NCBI GenBank assembly: GCA_964395835.1
Contig: CAYNBJ010000006.1
Location: 1-64,000 of the forward strand
Source of the DNA: LLD-282 sp964395835
GTDB taxonomy: Bacteria; Pseudomonadota; Gammaproteobacteria; Berkiellales; Berkiellaceae
Length of the DNA: 64,000 nucleotides
Direction: 5' to 3'
Translations under genes and position numbers: made by a program
Shown: in pieces, positions 50,230 to 60,237 of the stretch
How the letters are laid out: each line of letters begins with the position of its first letter
Position numbering within the stretch: position 1 is the stretch's first letter
Notes under the pieces: generated by a model
What the model was told of the DNA's origin: nothing
Seen by the model: the letters and a program-made list of their open reading frames with translations, nothing else
Databases searched by the model: none

Positions 50230-52423
50230 GATGCAAGTGTACGGCCTTAATTTTAGAAGATTTTTTGAGTAACTGACCGCGTTTAATAATCAAAGTGGAG
50301 AGGGTGTCTTTAAGCAGCTTGCCTTTATGATCATAGAGCTCCACATGAGCGAACGATGTACAAAGTTGAACAGATTTGATGTTTAATGTTTTCGTTAAAG
50401 GCAAACCTGACCCTGTGTACTTTGGAGTTAAGTCTGACAGAGCAATAAAACCATATTCCCCTTCATTCAATCCTGTAATAAAAATATAATCCTCTGCACA
50501 AACAGAATGAGCAAAAATAATCTCATCATGTTCTTGTACTTTCATCACTTGACGTCCTCGTTTAAAGGCTCCACTCTCCTGTAATTCGCAATAAAGCATT
50601 AAGCCTTTTTGAGTAATAAATACGTAATGCTTTAAAAATGGCAAAAGAAAAATTGTTTTATATCCAGATGGTAAGTTAATCAGTTCACTAATATGCTGTC
50701 CAAACTTAGAGGTCGGCAAAGAGGCAATCGGAATCGCATACATCCGCCCTTGAGAATCCAGCAAACATACTAACTCTTTCTCCAGCAACACAAGCTGTTT
50801 TGATACGCTATCCCCTTGTCTAAGATGCGTCCCTAGATCACTGTCAGACAAACAAACACTTTGATTTTTTATCACTTTTATCCAACCCAAGGTCGATAAA
50901 ATCACACACACAGGTCGAGTCGACTCATTTTCTGTGCTCACACTAACGGGGGCTTTTAAAATGATTTTTTTCTCAAGAGTATCAACAATCACAAGAGTGC
51001 TGCGACGTTTGTCAGCGTAGGTTTTTTTCAGATCATTGAGCTGTTTGAGCATAGACTTAATTCTCAAATCTCTACGCTCAATCAGCTCTCCTAAAGAACT
51101 CATTTCTTGATCTAATTCACGACGCTGTGCATAAATGGCATCCATAGATAATTTTGATAGATCTTTTAACTTTAGGCTTGCCAAAATATCGATCTCTTTT
51201 TGAGATAATGAAAGAACTCTACCAAGATAGACCCAAGGATCGTTTTCTTGTTTTAACGCATCAAAAATTAAATCGAGATGCTCGTAGGCAATCTGATAGA
51301 CCTTCAGTTCCTGCTGTTTTTCATCGCATTTTAAATATCGACTTTGTGCCTGAGCAAGCAATGACGTCTCTCGATATTGAGTCCATTGAGAAAAAAATTC
51401 TTTCAATCCAAAACAATAGGGCAAACCCTTGTGATTGAGCGCATGAAAATAGCAACGATAATTTACCCGACAATCTGTTTTGGCATATAATACATCAACC
51501 GCAGCTTTCGCTTGAGCTGATGTTTTAAAAATTAATGAAAGACAGACAGGATGATCTTCGTCACTTTCATCAATCAATTCAAAAGGAGCTAATAAACTTT
51601 TTTCTTGAGCTAAATTCTGAATTTGTTCAATAATTTTCGTAGTGTTTGTCATGTATGGAATCGATCGAATGATTAATCGCGTCCCATCAATCACAATTGT
51701 TGCCTTCAGAACAAAGTGTCCTTTTCCGCGAGTATAGAATCCAAACTGCTCCTCCTGAGTCATCTCCACAATGCCACCCAGTGGAAAATCAGGTCCTTGG
51801 AGCAAGGCTATTAAATCTGCATCAGAAATTTTAGAATTTTTTAGATATGCTGTAAGAGCATCAATCACTTGACCAAGATTATGCGGTGGAATCTCTGTAC
51901 TCAAACCCACTGCAATACCGCTACTTCCATTGATTAAAAGAAAAGGAAGCTGTGCTGGTAACTCAAATGGCTCTCGCATAGTTCCATCAAAATTGGAAAT
52001 CCATTGAACAGACGAATCAGAAAGTTCATCAAATAACAAGGGACTATATCGAGAAAGACGCACTTCTGTATATCGCATTGCAGCAAAAGATTTCGGATCA
52101 TCAACAGAACCAAAATTTCCTTGTCCATGCACTAAAGGATAACGTATTGAAAAATCCTGAGCTAATCCAACCAAAGCCTCATATCCCGCTTGATCAGAAT
52201 GCGGATGATACTTACCTAATGCATCACCAATAGCACGAACAGATTTTTTAGGCTTAGACTGAGGCCCGAGATGCAACTCATACATTGCATATAAAATACG
52301 ACGTTGCACGGGCTTCAATCCATCACTATAACGTGCAAGAGCGCGATCAAGTAAAACATAGAGAGAATAATCACGATAGGCTTGTTCTGTATATTGTGAA
52401 AGTGGTTTATAGACCAAAGTCAT
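50219..52423 (-). CDS. parC: DNA topoisomerase IV subunit A
   Basis: ParC is the cleavage subunit of topoisomerase IV, which decatenates daughter chromosomes. The 734-residue protein shows SDGLKPVQRRILYAMYE, the active-site Tyr at 118 (AAMRYTEVRLS), and a C-terminal domain with beta-pinwheel repeats. The region GKYHPHSDQAGYEA (70-83) has Ser76 and Gln78 where E. coli has Gly78 and Ser80; Glu82 is kept. The ATG at 52423 overlaps the parE stop by four bases. Confidence 0.95.
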   Translation of the reverse strand: MTLVYKPLSQYTEQAYRDYSLYVLLDRALARYSDGLKPVQRRILYAMYELHLGPQSKPKKSVRAIGDALGKYHPHSDQAGYEALVGLAQDFSIRYPLVHGQGNFGSVDDPKSFAAMRYTEVRLSRYSPLLFDELSDSSVQWISNFDGTMREPFELPAQLPFLLINGSSGIAVGLSTEIPPHNLGQVIDALTAYLKNSKISDADLIALLQGPDFPLGGIVEMTQEEQFGFYTRGKGHFVLKATIVIDGTRLIIRSIPYMTNTTKIIEQIQNLAQEKSLLAPFELIDESDEDHPVCLSLIFKTSAQAKAAVDVLYAKTDCRVNYRCYFHALNHKGLPYCFGLKEFFSQWTQYRETSLLAQAQSRYLKCDEKQQELKVYQIAYEHLDLIFDALKQENDPWVYLGRVLSLSQKEIDILASLKLKDLSKLSMDAIYAQRRELDQEMSSLGELIERRDLRIKSMLKQLNDLKKTYADKRRSTLVIVDTLEKKIILKAPVSVSTENESTRPVCVILSTLGWIKVIKNQSVCLSDSDLGTHLRQGDSVSKQLVLLEKELVCLLDSQGRMYAIPIASLPTSKFGQHISELINLPSGYKTIFLLPFLKHYVFITQKGLMLYCELQESGAFKRGRQVMKVQEHDEIIFAHSVCAEDYIFITGLNEGEYGFIALSDLTPKYTGSGLPLTKTLNIKSVQLCTSFAHVELYDHKGKLLKDTLSTLIIKRGQLLKKSSKIKAVHLHHEK

Positions 52424-54279
52424 AAATGTTGCTCCGATTCTGAACTTTCCAGCCATTTTTTTCTGTCTGCAGCTCGGCTTTTTGACATAAATAAATCCAA
52501 ATATTGTTCAGCAAGCTCATCGTATGATAACTGTATCAATATTCGACGCTGCGGATTCAAAGTTGTATCTTTCAACTGACTGGGATTCATTTCACCTAGT
52601 CCCTTAAATCTCAAAACGGTATAATTTTTCCCTTTATAACGCGCAAGAATCTCTTCTTGCTCATGTAAAGTCCGCGCATAAAAATGCTCTTTTCCAATAT
52701 CAATTCTATACAATGGAGGCTGTGCTACGTATAAATGCCCTTGACGAACTAACGCTGGAAAATGTTTCACAAACAAGGCACAGAGTAATGTCACAATATG
52801 TGATCCATCAGAGTCCGCATCAGAAAGCAAACAAATTCGATTATATCTTAGCCGCGAAAGATCATCACTCATCGGCTCAATACCTAAAGTCGCCATAATA
52901 TCTTGCACTTCTTGAGATTCACAAGCTTTATGTGACTTGAGCTCCCATGTATTGAGCACCTTCCCTCGCAGAGGTAAAATAGCCTGTGTTTCTTTGTCGC
53001 GTGCCTGCTTTGCTGAGCTACCCGCAGAATCTCCTTCAACTAAATACAATTCTCGATCATAAAAGTTTTTGGAAGTGCAATCTGAGAGTTTAGCTGGCAG
53101 CTTTGCGCTATTTGTTTTTTTTATCGATTTAATCTGAGCGGATAATAAGCGCTGTTGCTGGCGCGCATCAATCCATTCCATCAGTTTTTGAGCCTCGTCA
53201 TAGTGTGAAAACAGCCATGCTAAAAAGGCATTTTTTATAGCCGTTCCTATAATAGAGGACTGCGCCAAAGATCCTAGCTTTTCTTTAGTCTGACCTTGGA
53301 AATTTGGATCGTGGATTTTTAAGGACAAAATCCAATTCATGCCGGCACTCATATCTTCAATAATAATCTTATCTTTCAGACTCTTAGAAAGGTTTTTTGT
53401 GTAGTCTTTTAAGGCTTCTAATAATCCAGATTTCAGCATTTGCACATGAGCACCACCGTGCACCGTGGGAATCAGATTCACAAAAGATTCATCTATAATT
53501 ACATCCTGTGCCCAAACTAAAGCTATGTGGATTTCATAATCATCTTGCCGACGATAATAAATCCATGGCTTTTTCCACAAGGGCTCGCTGAAATTCAAAG
53601 AACACATATATCCTTCAAGCCCGCCTGGATAACACCAAGTCTGCACAAAATCTTGATCAATCAATTTTAAAGTTAAATTCGGACAAAGCAGTGCTTTCGT
53701 ACGCAAAATCTTTTTGACTCTATCAAGAGAAATTTGATTCTTTTCAAAATACTGAGGATTCGGATAAGCAAACACAATAGTGCCGCTTTTTAACTCTTTT
53801 GTATGACCTGATTTTTTCAAATCTGACACACAAACGCCATCTCGATATTGTGTTTCATAAATTTTATGATCTTTAATCACTTGCACTGATAATTCTTGCG
53901 ATAGAGCATTCACGACAGAAATGCCTACCCCATGCAAGCCCCCAGAAAAATCATACGCATTTTTTGAAAATTTCGCTCCAGAATGCAGAGTGCTCAGTAT
54001 CAAATCTATTGCAGGTTTCTTGTGAATCGGATGGATATCAATCGGCATACCGCGACCATTATCAGCGACACTGAAAGCTTTTTGATCGTCATGCAAAGTC
54101 ACTACAATTTCAGATGCATAACCTGATAAGGCCTCATCTACGCTATTGTCTATCAGCTCTTGTAGTAAATGTAATGGCGATGCAGTATCTGTATACATTC
54201 CGGGTCGACGACGAACAGGCTCCAGCCCTTCCAGAACTTCTATATGCTGCGCACTGTAACTGCTCTCTTTTTTTTTCAT
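52420..54279 (-). CDS. parE: DNA topoisomerase IV subunit B
   Basis: ParE is the ATPase subunit of topoisomerase IV. The 619-residue protein has the GHKL motifs ELIDNSVDEALSG, DNGRGMPIDI and GLHGVGISVVNALS, the TOPRIM motifs LVEGDSAGSS and SDADSDGSHI, and a PLRGKVLNTWE segment. Length is close to E. coli ParE (630). The AAAGGTC site lies in terC, and the ATG overlaps the terC stop by four bases. Confidence 0.96.
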   Translation of the reverse strand: MKKKESSYSAQHIEVLEGLEPVRRRPGMYTDTASPLHLLQELIDNSVDEALSGYASEIVVTLHDDQKAFSVADNGRGMPIDIHPIHKKPAIDLILSTLHSGAKFSKNAYDFSGGLHGVGISVVNALSQELSVQVIKDHKIYETQYRDGVCVSDLKKSGHTKELKSGTIVFAYPNPQYFEKNQISLDRVKKILRTKALLCPNLTLKLIDQDFVQTWCYPGGLEGYMCSLNFSEPLWKKPWIYYRRQDDYEIHIALVWAQDVIIDESFVNLIPTVHGGAHVQMLKSGLLEALKDYTKNLSKSLKDKIIIEDMSAGMNWILSLKIHDPNFQGQTKEKLGSLAQSSIIGTAIKNAFLAWLFSHYDEAQKLMEWIDARQQQRLLSAQIKSIKKTNSAKLPAKLSDCTSKNFYDRELYLVEGDSAGSSAKQARDKETQAILPLRGKVLNTWELKSHKACESQEVQDIMATLGIEPMSDDLSRLRYNRICLLSDADSDGSHIVTLLCALFVKHFPALVRQGHLYVAQPPLYRIDIGKEHFYARTLHEQEEILARYKGKNYTVLRFKGLGEMNPSQLKDTTLNPQRRILIQLSYDELAEQYLDLFMSKSRAADRKKWLESSESEQHL

Positions 54280-54986
54280 GCTTGACCTTTTTGTTTACAT
54301 TGCTCGAGATAGTACATGTAAGTTTCATAAATAGAGCTAAACACAATAATAGAAATGAGATACCCTTTTTGACAATCGAGCCCCATACTTTGAAGTACCA
54401 AATAGGCTCCAATCAAAAAAACAAAAAATAGGCCCAAGATATTGAGCCTCCATGATTTTTCCGTATATGAAATCACGATATCACAAGAGAAATACATAAA
54501 AATCATACTCAACGCGATCGATGGTATAATAATAAAAACATTTTCCGTAAAAGCAATTGCCACAAGAACCGAATCGATTGCAAAAACAAGATCAATGAAA
54601 ATAATCTGTACGATTGTTCTCAATACATTCGATTTTTCATGAAGATCGCAATCGTGCCTAACAGGCTCATTCAAAGAGTGTTGATGCTGATACAATTCTT
54701 GGGTCGATCTAAAAATTAAAAAAAGACCGCCCAAACAAACAAAAAGTTGCTCAAAAGAAATCTTAAGAGATCCTGCCGAAACGGCGTATGAGATATGTTT
54801 GAGATGCAAAGCAATCGCGACACATATAATTCTTGCGACAAAAGCACCGCAAAGCCCAATCACTTTTGCCTGCTTTCTTTCAGACTCTGGCGCACCTCGC
54901 ACTAACATCGAAAATGATAATACATTATCAATTCCCAAAATGATTTCCAAAAAACACAAGGTTAGAAAAAGCGTTAACCAGTCCAT
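54276..54986 (-). CDS. TerC-family integral membrane protein
   Basis: The 236-residue protein has about seven membrane segments and the family motifs with paired acidic residues, EIILGIDNVLSF near the start and IDLVFAIDSVLVAIAFT in the middle. TerC/Alx relatives are implicated in manganese export or metal homeostasis; this one's ion cannot be told. It lies between rlmB and parE on the same strand with four-base overlap to parE, so it is likely in the operon. Confidence 0.9.
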   Translation of the reverse strand: MDWLTLFLTLCFLEIILGIDNVLSFSMLVRGAPESERKQAKVIGLCGAFVARIICVAIALHLKHISYAVSAGSLKISFEQLFVCLGGLFLIFRSTQELYQHQHSLNEPVRHDCDLHEKSNVLRTIVQIIFIDLVFAIDSVLVAIAFTENVFIIIPSIALSMIFMYFSCDIVISYTEKSWRLNILGLFFVFLIGAYLVLQSMGLDCQKGYLISIIVFSSIYETYMYYLEQCKQKGQA

Positions 54987-55033
54987 ACAATCACAACCAA
55001 TTCTCTTAAAAAATTATAGCATTTTGATGATAG

Positions 55034-55741
55034 TTATTTGGCACTCAGACCTTTATATCGCTCATAACAAATAATCGATGCACACACTGCTGCATTCAGA
55101 CTTTGTATACGCTGATTATTCATGGGTAAAAAAACCAAATGATCACACAATTGCTCAACGCCATGCGATAGACCAGCGCCCTCTTCACCAATGACAATAG
55201 CACTTTTAGGCCAAAAAACGCTCTGTGAAAAAAGCTCTGATTGCCCTTGCTTCAAAGATGTGCCGATCAATCCGAAGCCTGCATCTTTGGCATAGCGCAA
55301 TTGCTGATTCAACGAAGAAGTATAAATAACCGGAATTTCAAAAAGTGCTCCACTCGATGCATGTGCTACAGCAGGCGTGATAGGGCATCCATGATTTTTT
55401 GGTAAACACACAGCATCCACGCCAAATGCGACAGCGTGTCGCAAAATACTCCCTACATTCATAGGATCGCTGAGACGATCTAAAAATAAGATTGTCTTCC
55501 ACTCTTGCATCTCGCATTCAGATAAATTGGCTGCTAAATTGAGACGTAAAGTTATCTCAATTCCTTGATGCTTATACTGAGAAGGCAAATCGCCTATCTT
55601 GCAAATTTCTATCAATTTTTTAGAAACAGCGGAGAACAGGTGGCTCTGCTCCTGTGTACAGCGAATATGATCGATCTGCACATATGGTGACCGCAAAGCA
55701 TGTTCCGCACAATGCTTGCCGTAAATACTGATTTTTTGCAC
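55034..55741 (-). CDS. rlmB: 23S rRNA (guanosine-2'-O-)-methyltransferase RlmB-like
   Basis: This SPOUT methyltransferase uses SAM to methylate a ribose 2'-OH; in E. coli RlmB modifies G2251. The 235-residue protein has an N-terminal substrate-binding part and the three SPOUT motifs: FLDRLSDPMNVGSILRHA, IVIGEEGAGLSHGV and IQSLNAAVCASI. The start is GTG at 55741 with an AAGGATA site. It follows rnr by 11 bases as in E. coli, which supports RlmB over other SpoU family members. Confidence 0.9.
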   Translation of the reverse strand: MQKISIYGKHCAEHALRSPYVQIDHIRCTQEQSHLFSAVSKKLIEICKIGDLPSQYKHQGIEITLRLNLAANLSECEMQEWKTILFLDRLSDPMNVGSILRHAVAFGVDAVCLPKNHGCPITPAVAHASSGALFEIPVIYTSSLNQQLRYAKDAGFGLIGTSLKQGQSELFSQSVFWPKSAIVIGEEGAGLSHGVEQLCDHLVFLPMNNQRIQSLNAAVCASIICYERYKGLSAK

Positions 55742-55752
55742 CTTTTTTATCC

Positions 55753-57882
55753 TTAAATTACTGGCTCAAAGTGAACACGATATGTTTCCAAATCTACCGT
55801 TTTCACGCGCACTTTCAGACTATCTCCAATTCTCCACTCTTTAGTACCAGACTGATCACTGATCACAACGGACCGTTGCGCATCATAAGTCCAATATCCT
55901 GGACCAAGTAAAGACACATGTATCAGCCCATCAATAGCATAGTCTTCGACTTCAACAAAAACTCCAAAAGAAGAGAGACCGCTGACAAAGGCATCTAAAG
56001 GAGCAGAATCTAAAGTCAGAGCATAACGAGCTTTAAGAATTTGCTGATAATATCGCTCTGACTCTTCTGCACGGCGTTCAAGATAATTCACACGATCAAG
56101 GGCTTTTTTCACAGCCTGCTCAGACATTTGGCCCTTTTTTTTGCCTAAAATTGTATAAATCAATCGATGGACGACTAAATCAGGATAGCGCCGAATTGGT
56201 GAAGTAAAGTGCGTATATAAATCAAAATTCAATCCAAAATGTCGATCTGGCTGAATATGATAACCAGCTCTTTGCATGATTCTCGTCATCAAACCTGCTA
56301 AGCGAGGATGATTATTTTGCAAAAACAATGAGGCTTCGCTAATTTTTTCTAAGGTATAAGGTGCTGTAATTTCATGCCCCAAGCCTTTCAGAGTCATATT
56401 TAATAATTGAACTTTATTCTCTGCAGGACTATCGTGAATCCTATAGACCCCAATGGATGAATGCTCTTTGATAAAAAGCGCTGCACTTTCGTTTGCAGCC
56501 AACATCATTTCTTCAATCAAATGATGTGATTCCAAATTTTCAACTTTTGAGATCCCCAGAACACGCTCATTTTCCCCAAGATCGAAATGTAAAGCTTGCT
56601 GAGAAAACGCAATAGAACCGCGTTTTTGTCGCGATTCTTTGAGTATTGCATAGGCATCCCATAAATCTGCAATATTACGCTTTAAAGACATAGGAATATC
56701 GCGTCTTTGAACTTGATCATATGTCAAACGCGCTTGAGAACAAATAATTCCAGGATAAAATTTATAAGATAAACGCTCTGCATTAGAAGAAAAATGCATC
56801 TGGCATACTAAGGCGTATCGTAAAACATCTGGTTTCAAAGAACACAGATCGTTTGATAAGACCTCTGGTAACATCGGGATCACATATCTCGGAAAATACA
56901 CAGAAACACCACGTACAGCAGCCTCTTTATCAATAGCAGAGCCTGGCTGCACATAATGAGCAACATCCGCAATGGCGACATAGAGATCAAAAGAACGATC
57001 TTCATGAAATTGCACATAAACAGCATCATCAAAATCTTTTGCAGTAATGCCATCGATTGTCACAAATGGTAGCTCAGTCAAATCGACTCTATCAGAGGTG
57101 ATAGAAATAATGGCGGCCTCTAAATCTCTGGTTTCTTTATCTACAGATTGCGGCCATGTCCAAGCTAAATTATACTTTGTAATCACTTCATGGATGCCTT
57201 TTGGAACACTTTGAAAATCCATAATTTCTGACAAAATATAAGGGCCTGTGGCTTGTCTATCAATTCTGACATAGACCTTCATGCCTGTATTATATTCTTT
57301 TTTCTGTAAGCTTTTTGCACTCAGAATTTCTCCTTTATAAACCCCCTCGCAAACCTCTACAGCAAATGCATATCCAGCTGGCAAAAGATAATCTTTTGCA
57401 TTTTTGATATATCCTATTGCGTAAACAGTGATCGGCTCTTTTAGCTCTTTTAAAACCACTGTCTGTAAATGGGTGATTAAAGAAAAAATACCACAATCCC
57501 CAGAAAATAAAGCTTCAGGCTGCACGGCTGAGAGTAAATACTCCACAGGTTGAACATTGTCTTGTCCATCAACCACGAGATAGAGATCGTTCTCTTTTTC
57601 GACTACGGTCCCTTCAAGACAAGGCCAATATGACAATACGCTCAGCTGATCATCATGCTCAATCAATTGCGCATCACGAATCATTGCTTTAATTCTGTAA
57701 TCAAAAGCTTGCTGTTTTTTAGCACTTTCAGAATAAAAATTTGAAAAAGCATCTCTAGGAACAAGACCTTTATTGTGCTCAATCAAAAGCACAATAGCTT
57801 CGCGTGAATAAACCGGATCATCATAATGACCCCTTTCGCGATCTAAAAATGGATCAATAAAATTACTTGGAATTTGAATCAT
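55753..57882 (-). CDS. rnr: Ribonuclease R
   Basis: RNase R degrades structured RNA 3' to 5'. The 709-residue protein has cold-shock domains, the RNB catalytic segment GITAKDFDDAVYV with its Asp cluster, the FPRYVIPMLPEVLSNDLCSL and HFTSPIRRYPDLVVHRLIY motifs, and a C-terminal S1 domain (DAFVSGLSSFGVFVEVEDY). It is about 100 residues shorter than E. coli RNase R, mainly because it lacks the Lys-rich tail. The ATG overlaps the hflC stop by four bases. Confidence 0.96.
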   Translation of the reverse strand: MIQIPSNFIDPFLDRERGHYDDPVYSREAIVLLIEHNKGLVPRDAFSNFYSESAKKQQAFDYRIKAMIRDAQLIEHDDQLSVLSYWPCLEGTVVEKENDLYLVVDGQDNVQPVEYLLSAVQPEALFSGDCGIFSLITHLQTVVLKELKEPITVYAIGYIKNAKDYLLPAGYAFAVEVCEGVYKGEILSAKSLQKKEYNTGMKVYVRIDRQATGPYILSEIMDFQSVPKGIHEVITKYNLAWTWPQSVDKETRDLEAAIISITSDRVDLTELPFVTIDGITAKDFDDAVYVQFHEDRSFDLYVAIADVAHYVQPGSAIDKEAAVRGVSVYFPRYVIPMLPEVLSNDLCSLKPDVLRYALVCQMHFSSNAERLSYKFYPGIICSQARLTYDQVQRRDIPMSLKRNIADLWDAYAILKESRQKRGSIAFSQQALHFDLGENERVLGISKVENLESHHLIEEMMLAANESAALFIKEHSSIGVYRIHDSPAENKVQLLNMTLKGLGHEITAPYTLEKISEASLFLQNNHPRLAGLMTRIMQRAGYHIQPDRHFGLNFDLYTHFTSPIRRYPDLVVHRLIYTILGKKKGQMSEQAVKKALDRVNYLERRAEESERYYQQILKARYALTLDSAPLDAFVSGLSSFGVFVEVEDYAIDGLIHVSLLGPGYWTYDAQRSVVISDQSGTKEWRIGDSLKVRVKTVDLETYRVHFEPVI

Positions 57883-58787
57883 GATTTCTCTCTTTGTTGA
57901 AAATGATCAAATAATGTCGACTGTGTACTCAAAATCACCTGATCACCCGGTTTGAAAATCTCTTCATAACTTTTGAGGCTTTCATAAAAATTATAAAAAT
58001 GTGGATATTTTGAAAATACATTTGCATAAATTTTGGATGCTGTTGCATCAGCTTCTCCGCGCATTTTCAACGCATCACTGGCAGCCTGTGTCTGCATGTA
58101 TTGTGCTTCATAATCAGTTTGGGCACGAATTTTTTCCGATCGCTCCAATCCGCGTGCACGATGTATTGCGGCACTTTTTTGACGCTCTGTCTTCATTCGA
58201 TTATAAATTTTTTCACTCACATCATCAGGAAGTTCAATCTTTTTTAAACGAAAGTCAATTAGGCGAATTCCTAGACCTTCTAAGCTCGGAGAAATGATAT
58301 CAGCAAAGGTCCTCATGATTTCTTTTCTGTCTTCAGAAATTAAACGAGATAAAGAACGATGCCCAAATTGCTCTAACACAGCATTACGAACTTTTTGTTT
58401 TAATAAAATTTCAACATGCCGCTTTGCATCAGGCCATGTGCGCTGCCCACTTGCTGCATTAGCTCTAAAAAACACAGCATAATCAGAAACTTGCCACTGC
58501 ACATAGAAATCAACAAGCAAATACAGTTGCTCGACTGTTTGAACTCGATCAGAATCAGTCACCCAAAGTTGATAACGAGAATCTAGATAATAAGGACTTT
58601 CTATAAAAGGAATCTTGAAATGAAGTCCAGGTTCATAAATTTGTACCTGATGCTGTGCATGCTGTCGTAAGCTCCCTAGTCTTAACAGCATCGCTTTTTG
58701 ACCCTCTTGCACAATAAAAAGACACTGCGTTCCTAAGCCTACTAAAAACAAGATAAAAACAAACAAATAACTCACAAAATTACGCAT
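57879..58787 (-). CDS. hflC: HflC, FtsH protease modulator
   Basis: HflC and HflK form a cage around the FtsH protease in the inner membrane. The 302-residue protein has an N-terminal membrane segment (about 4-24), the SPFH/Band 7 domain with VQEGQKAMLLRLG, and a coiled-coil region in the last third. The ATG at 58787 with AAGGA at seven bases is chosen over a start 18 bases upstream inside hflK. It is followed directly by rnr. Confidence 0.95.
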   Translation of the reverse strand: MRNFVSYLFVFILFLVGLGTQCLFIVQEGQKAMLLRLGSLRQHAQHQVQIYEPGLHFKIPFIESPYYLDSRYQLWVTDSDRVQTVEQLYLLVDFYVQWQVSDYAVFFRANAASGQRTWPDAKRHVEILLKQKVRNAVLEQFGHRSLSRLISEDRKEIMRTFADIISPSLEGLGIRLIDFRLKKIELPDDVSEKIYNRMKTERQKSAAIHRARGLERSEKIRAQTDYEAQYMQTQAASDALKMRGEADATASKIYANVFSKYPHFYNFYESLKSYEEIFKPGDQVILSTQSTLFDHFQQREKS

Positions 58788-58791
58788 ATCC

Positions 58792-59838
58792 TCAGTCCTT
58801 AGCATGTCCGTGATGATCAGCCACTCCAGATGAACTTATCCCCTTCAAAGCTGTATTTTTATGCTGCTCATTCATTAAAATGATTTGAGAGCCCAGGTGA
58901 TCATCCACAAGAATTTTATTCACATCAGATAAAACTTGCTTCATTGTGTCATAATACATTTTTTTACGAACAATATCAGAGCACTCTTTCTCTGTAAGCG
59001 CTATTTGCTCAAAAGCTTGAGCATGCGCTTTTGCTTTTTCTACACGCTGATCATAGTAAGCTTGAGCCTCTAAACGCACTCTTTGTGCCGCTGCAGTAGC
59101 CTGAGGGATCTGACTTTCACGATATCTTAAGGCTTCATTCTGATACGTTTGCTCATCTTCAATCGCTTTTATCACATCATTAAAAGCCGCTTGAACAGGC
59201 TCTGGAGGTAAAACATATGCTAAATTGACATCAATCACTTCAAGACCTATCGCATAGGCATCTAAAGAGGATTGAATTTGCATTTGAATATTAGAAGTGA
59301 TTTTCTGTTTCTCAGAAGTCAGAATATTATCTAAAGAAGAATGACCGATTGCATCTCTAATCGAGCTTTCTACGAGCTGATGCAAAATAGAAACAGGATT
59401 TTGACTTGCAAACAAATATTGCTCTATATGATTTTTGCGATACTGAATCTCAAACCCAACAGAAATCATATTCTGATCTTCTGTCAACATCATATTTTCC
59501 TTCTTAAAAGAATATATGGCTTTTGTATCCACAATAAATACTTTATCAAGTCCGCGCGCTCTCCAAAAAAGGCCTGGTTCTTTTTCTTGATACTTTTGAC
59601 CAAACCGCAATACCAGCGCCTGCTGTGATTCCCGAATAATATAAAATCCAGACAAACAGTACACAATAATCAAAAACAGTAGGCCAAACATCACCCAACC
59701 GGTATTTTTAGAACCACTGATATTGTTTCCAGGTTGCTTCTTATTTGAAAAAAGATTTGTAAACAAGGCCAGCAGATCAGGCGGTCCTTGCTCACTGTTT
59801 TCTCGTTTCCATTCCTGTTTTTCAGGATCCCACTTCAT
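58792..59838 (-). CDS. hflK: HflK, FtsH protease modulator
   Basis: HflK pairs with HflC. The 348-residue protein has a Gly/Pro-poor cytosolic start (MKWDPEKQEWKRENSEQGPP), a membrane segment near residues 47-68, a Band 7 domain (IIRESQQALVLRFGQKYQ) and a coiled-coil end with KVFIVDTKAIYS and VLPPEPVQAAFNDVIKAIED. It is shorter than E. coli HflK (419) because the N-terminal Gly-rich region is reduced. An AGGAGC site precedes the ATG. It follows hfq by 18 bases. Confidence 0.95.
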   Translation of the reverse strand: MKWDPEKQEWKRENSEQGPPDLLALFTNLFSNKKQPGNNISGSKNTGWVMFGLLFLIIVYCLSGFYIIRESQQALVLRFGQKYQEKEPGLFWRARGLDKVFIVDTKAIYSFKKENMMLTEDQNMISVGFEIQYRKNHIEQYLFASQNPVSILHQLVESSIRDAIGHSSLDNILTSEKQKITSNIQMQIQSSLDAYAIGLEVIDVNLAYVLPPEPVQAAFNDVIKAIEDEQTYQNEALRYRESQIPQATAAAQRVRLEAQAYYDQRVEKAKAHAQAFEQIALTEKECSDIVRKKMYYDTMKQVLSDVNKILVDDHLGSQIILMNEQHKNTALKGISSSGVADHHGHAKD

Positions 59839-59856
59839 GCCTTGCTCCTATCAGAC

Positions 59857-60168
59857 TTAATCAGAAAGCGCATCATTCACTAGATCGTCAATAGACTCAA
59901 TATTATTTTCAATATCTTGTTGATTATCATGACGAGGATCAAGTTGAAAGGCTTGTTTGGAAATATTTTTAGAAGGAACGATAGTGGATATCGCATGTTT
60001 ATAAACAATTTGAGAAACGTTATTTTTCAGCATAATAACAAATTGATCAAAAGATTCTACAACACCTTGTAGCTTAATCCCATTAATAAGATAGATAGAA
60101 ACAGGGATCTTTTCGCGACGTACACCATTGAGAAATGGTTCTTGTAAAGAATAAGAATTTTTTGACAT
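59857..60168 (-). CDS. hfq: RNA chaperone Hfq
   Basis: Hfq is a ring-shaped Sm-like protein that matches small RNAs to mRNAs. The 103-residue protein has Sm1 (VSIYLINGIKLQGVVESFDQ), Sm2 with the YKHAISTIVPS motif that binds RNA, and an acidic C-terminal tail (ENNIESIDDLVNDALSD). It follows miaA in the standard order miaA-hfq-hflK-hflC. Confidence 0.97.
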   Translation of the reverse strand: MSKNSYSLQEPFLNGVRREKIPVSIYLINGIKLQGVVESFDQFVIMLKNNVSQIVYKHAISTIVPSKNISKQAFQLDPRHDNQQDIENNIESIDDLVNDALSD

Positions 60169-60237
60169 AAAAGTGTGTCCCTTAAAATAAATAGAACTTA
60201 TGTTTTATCGCAGTACCTGCAAAACTTCTCTAATACA

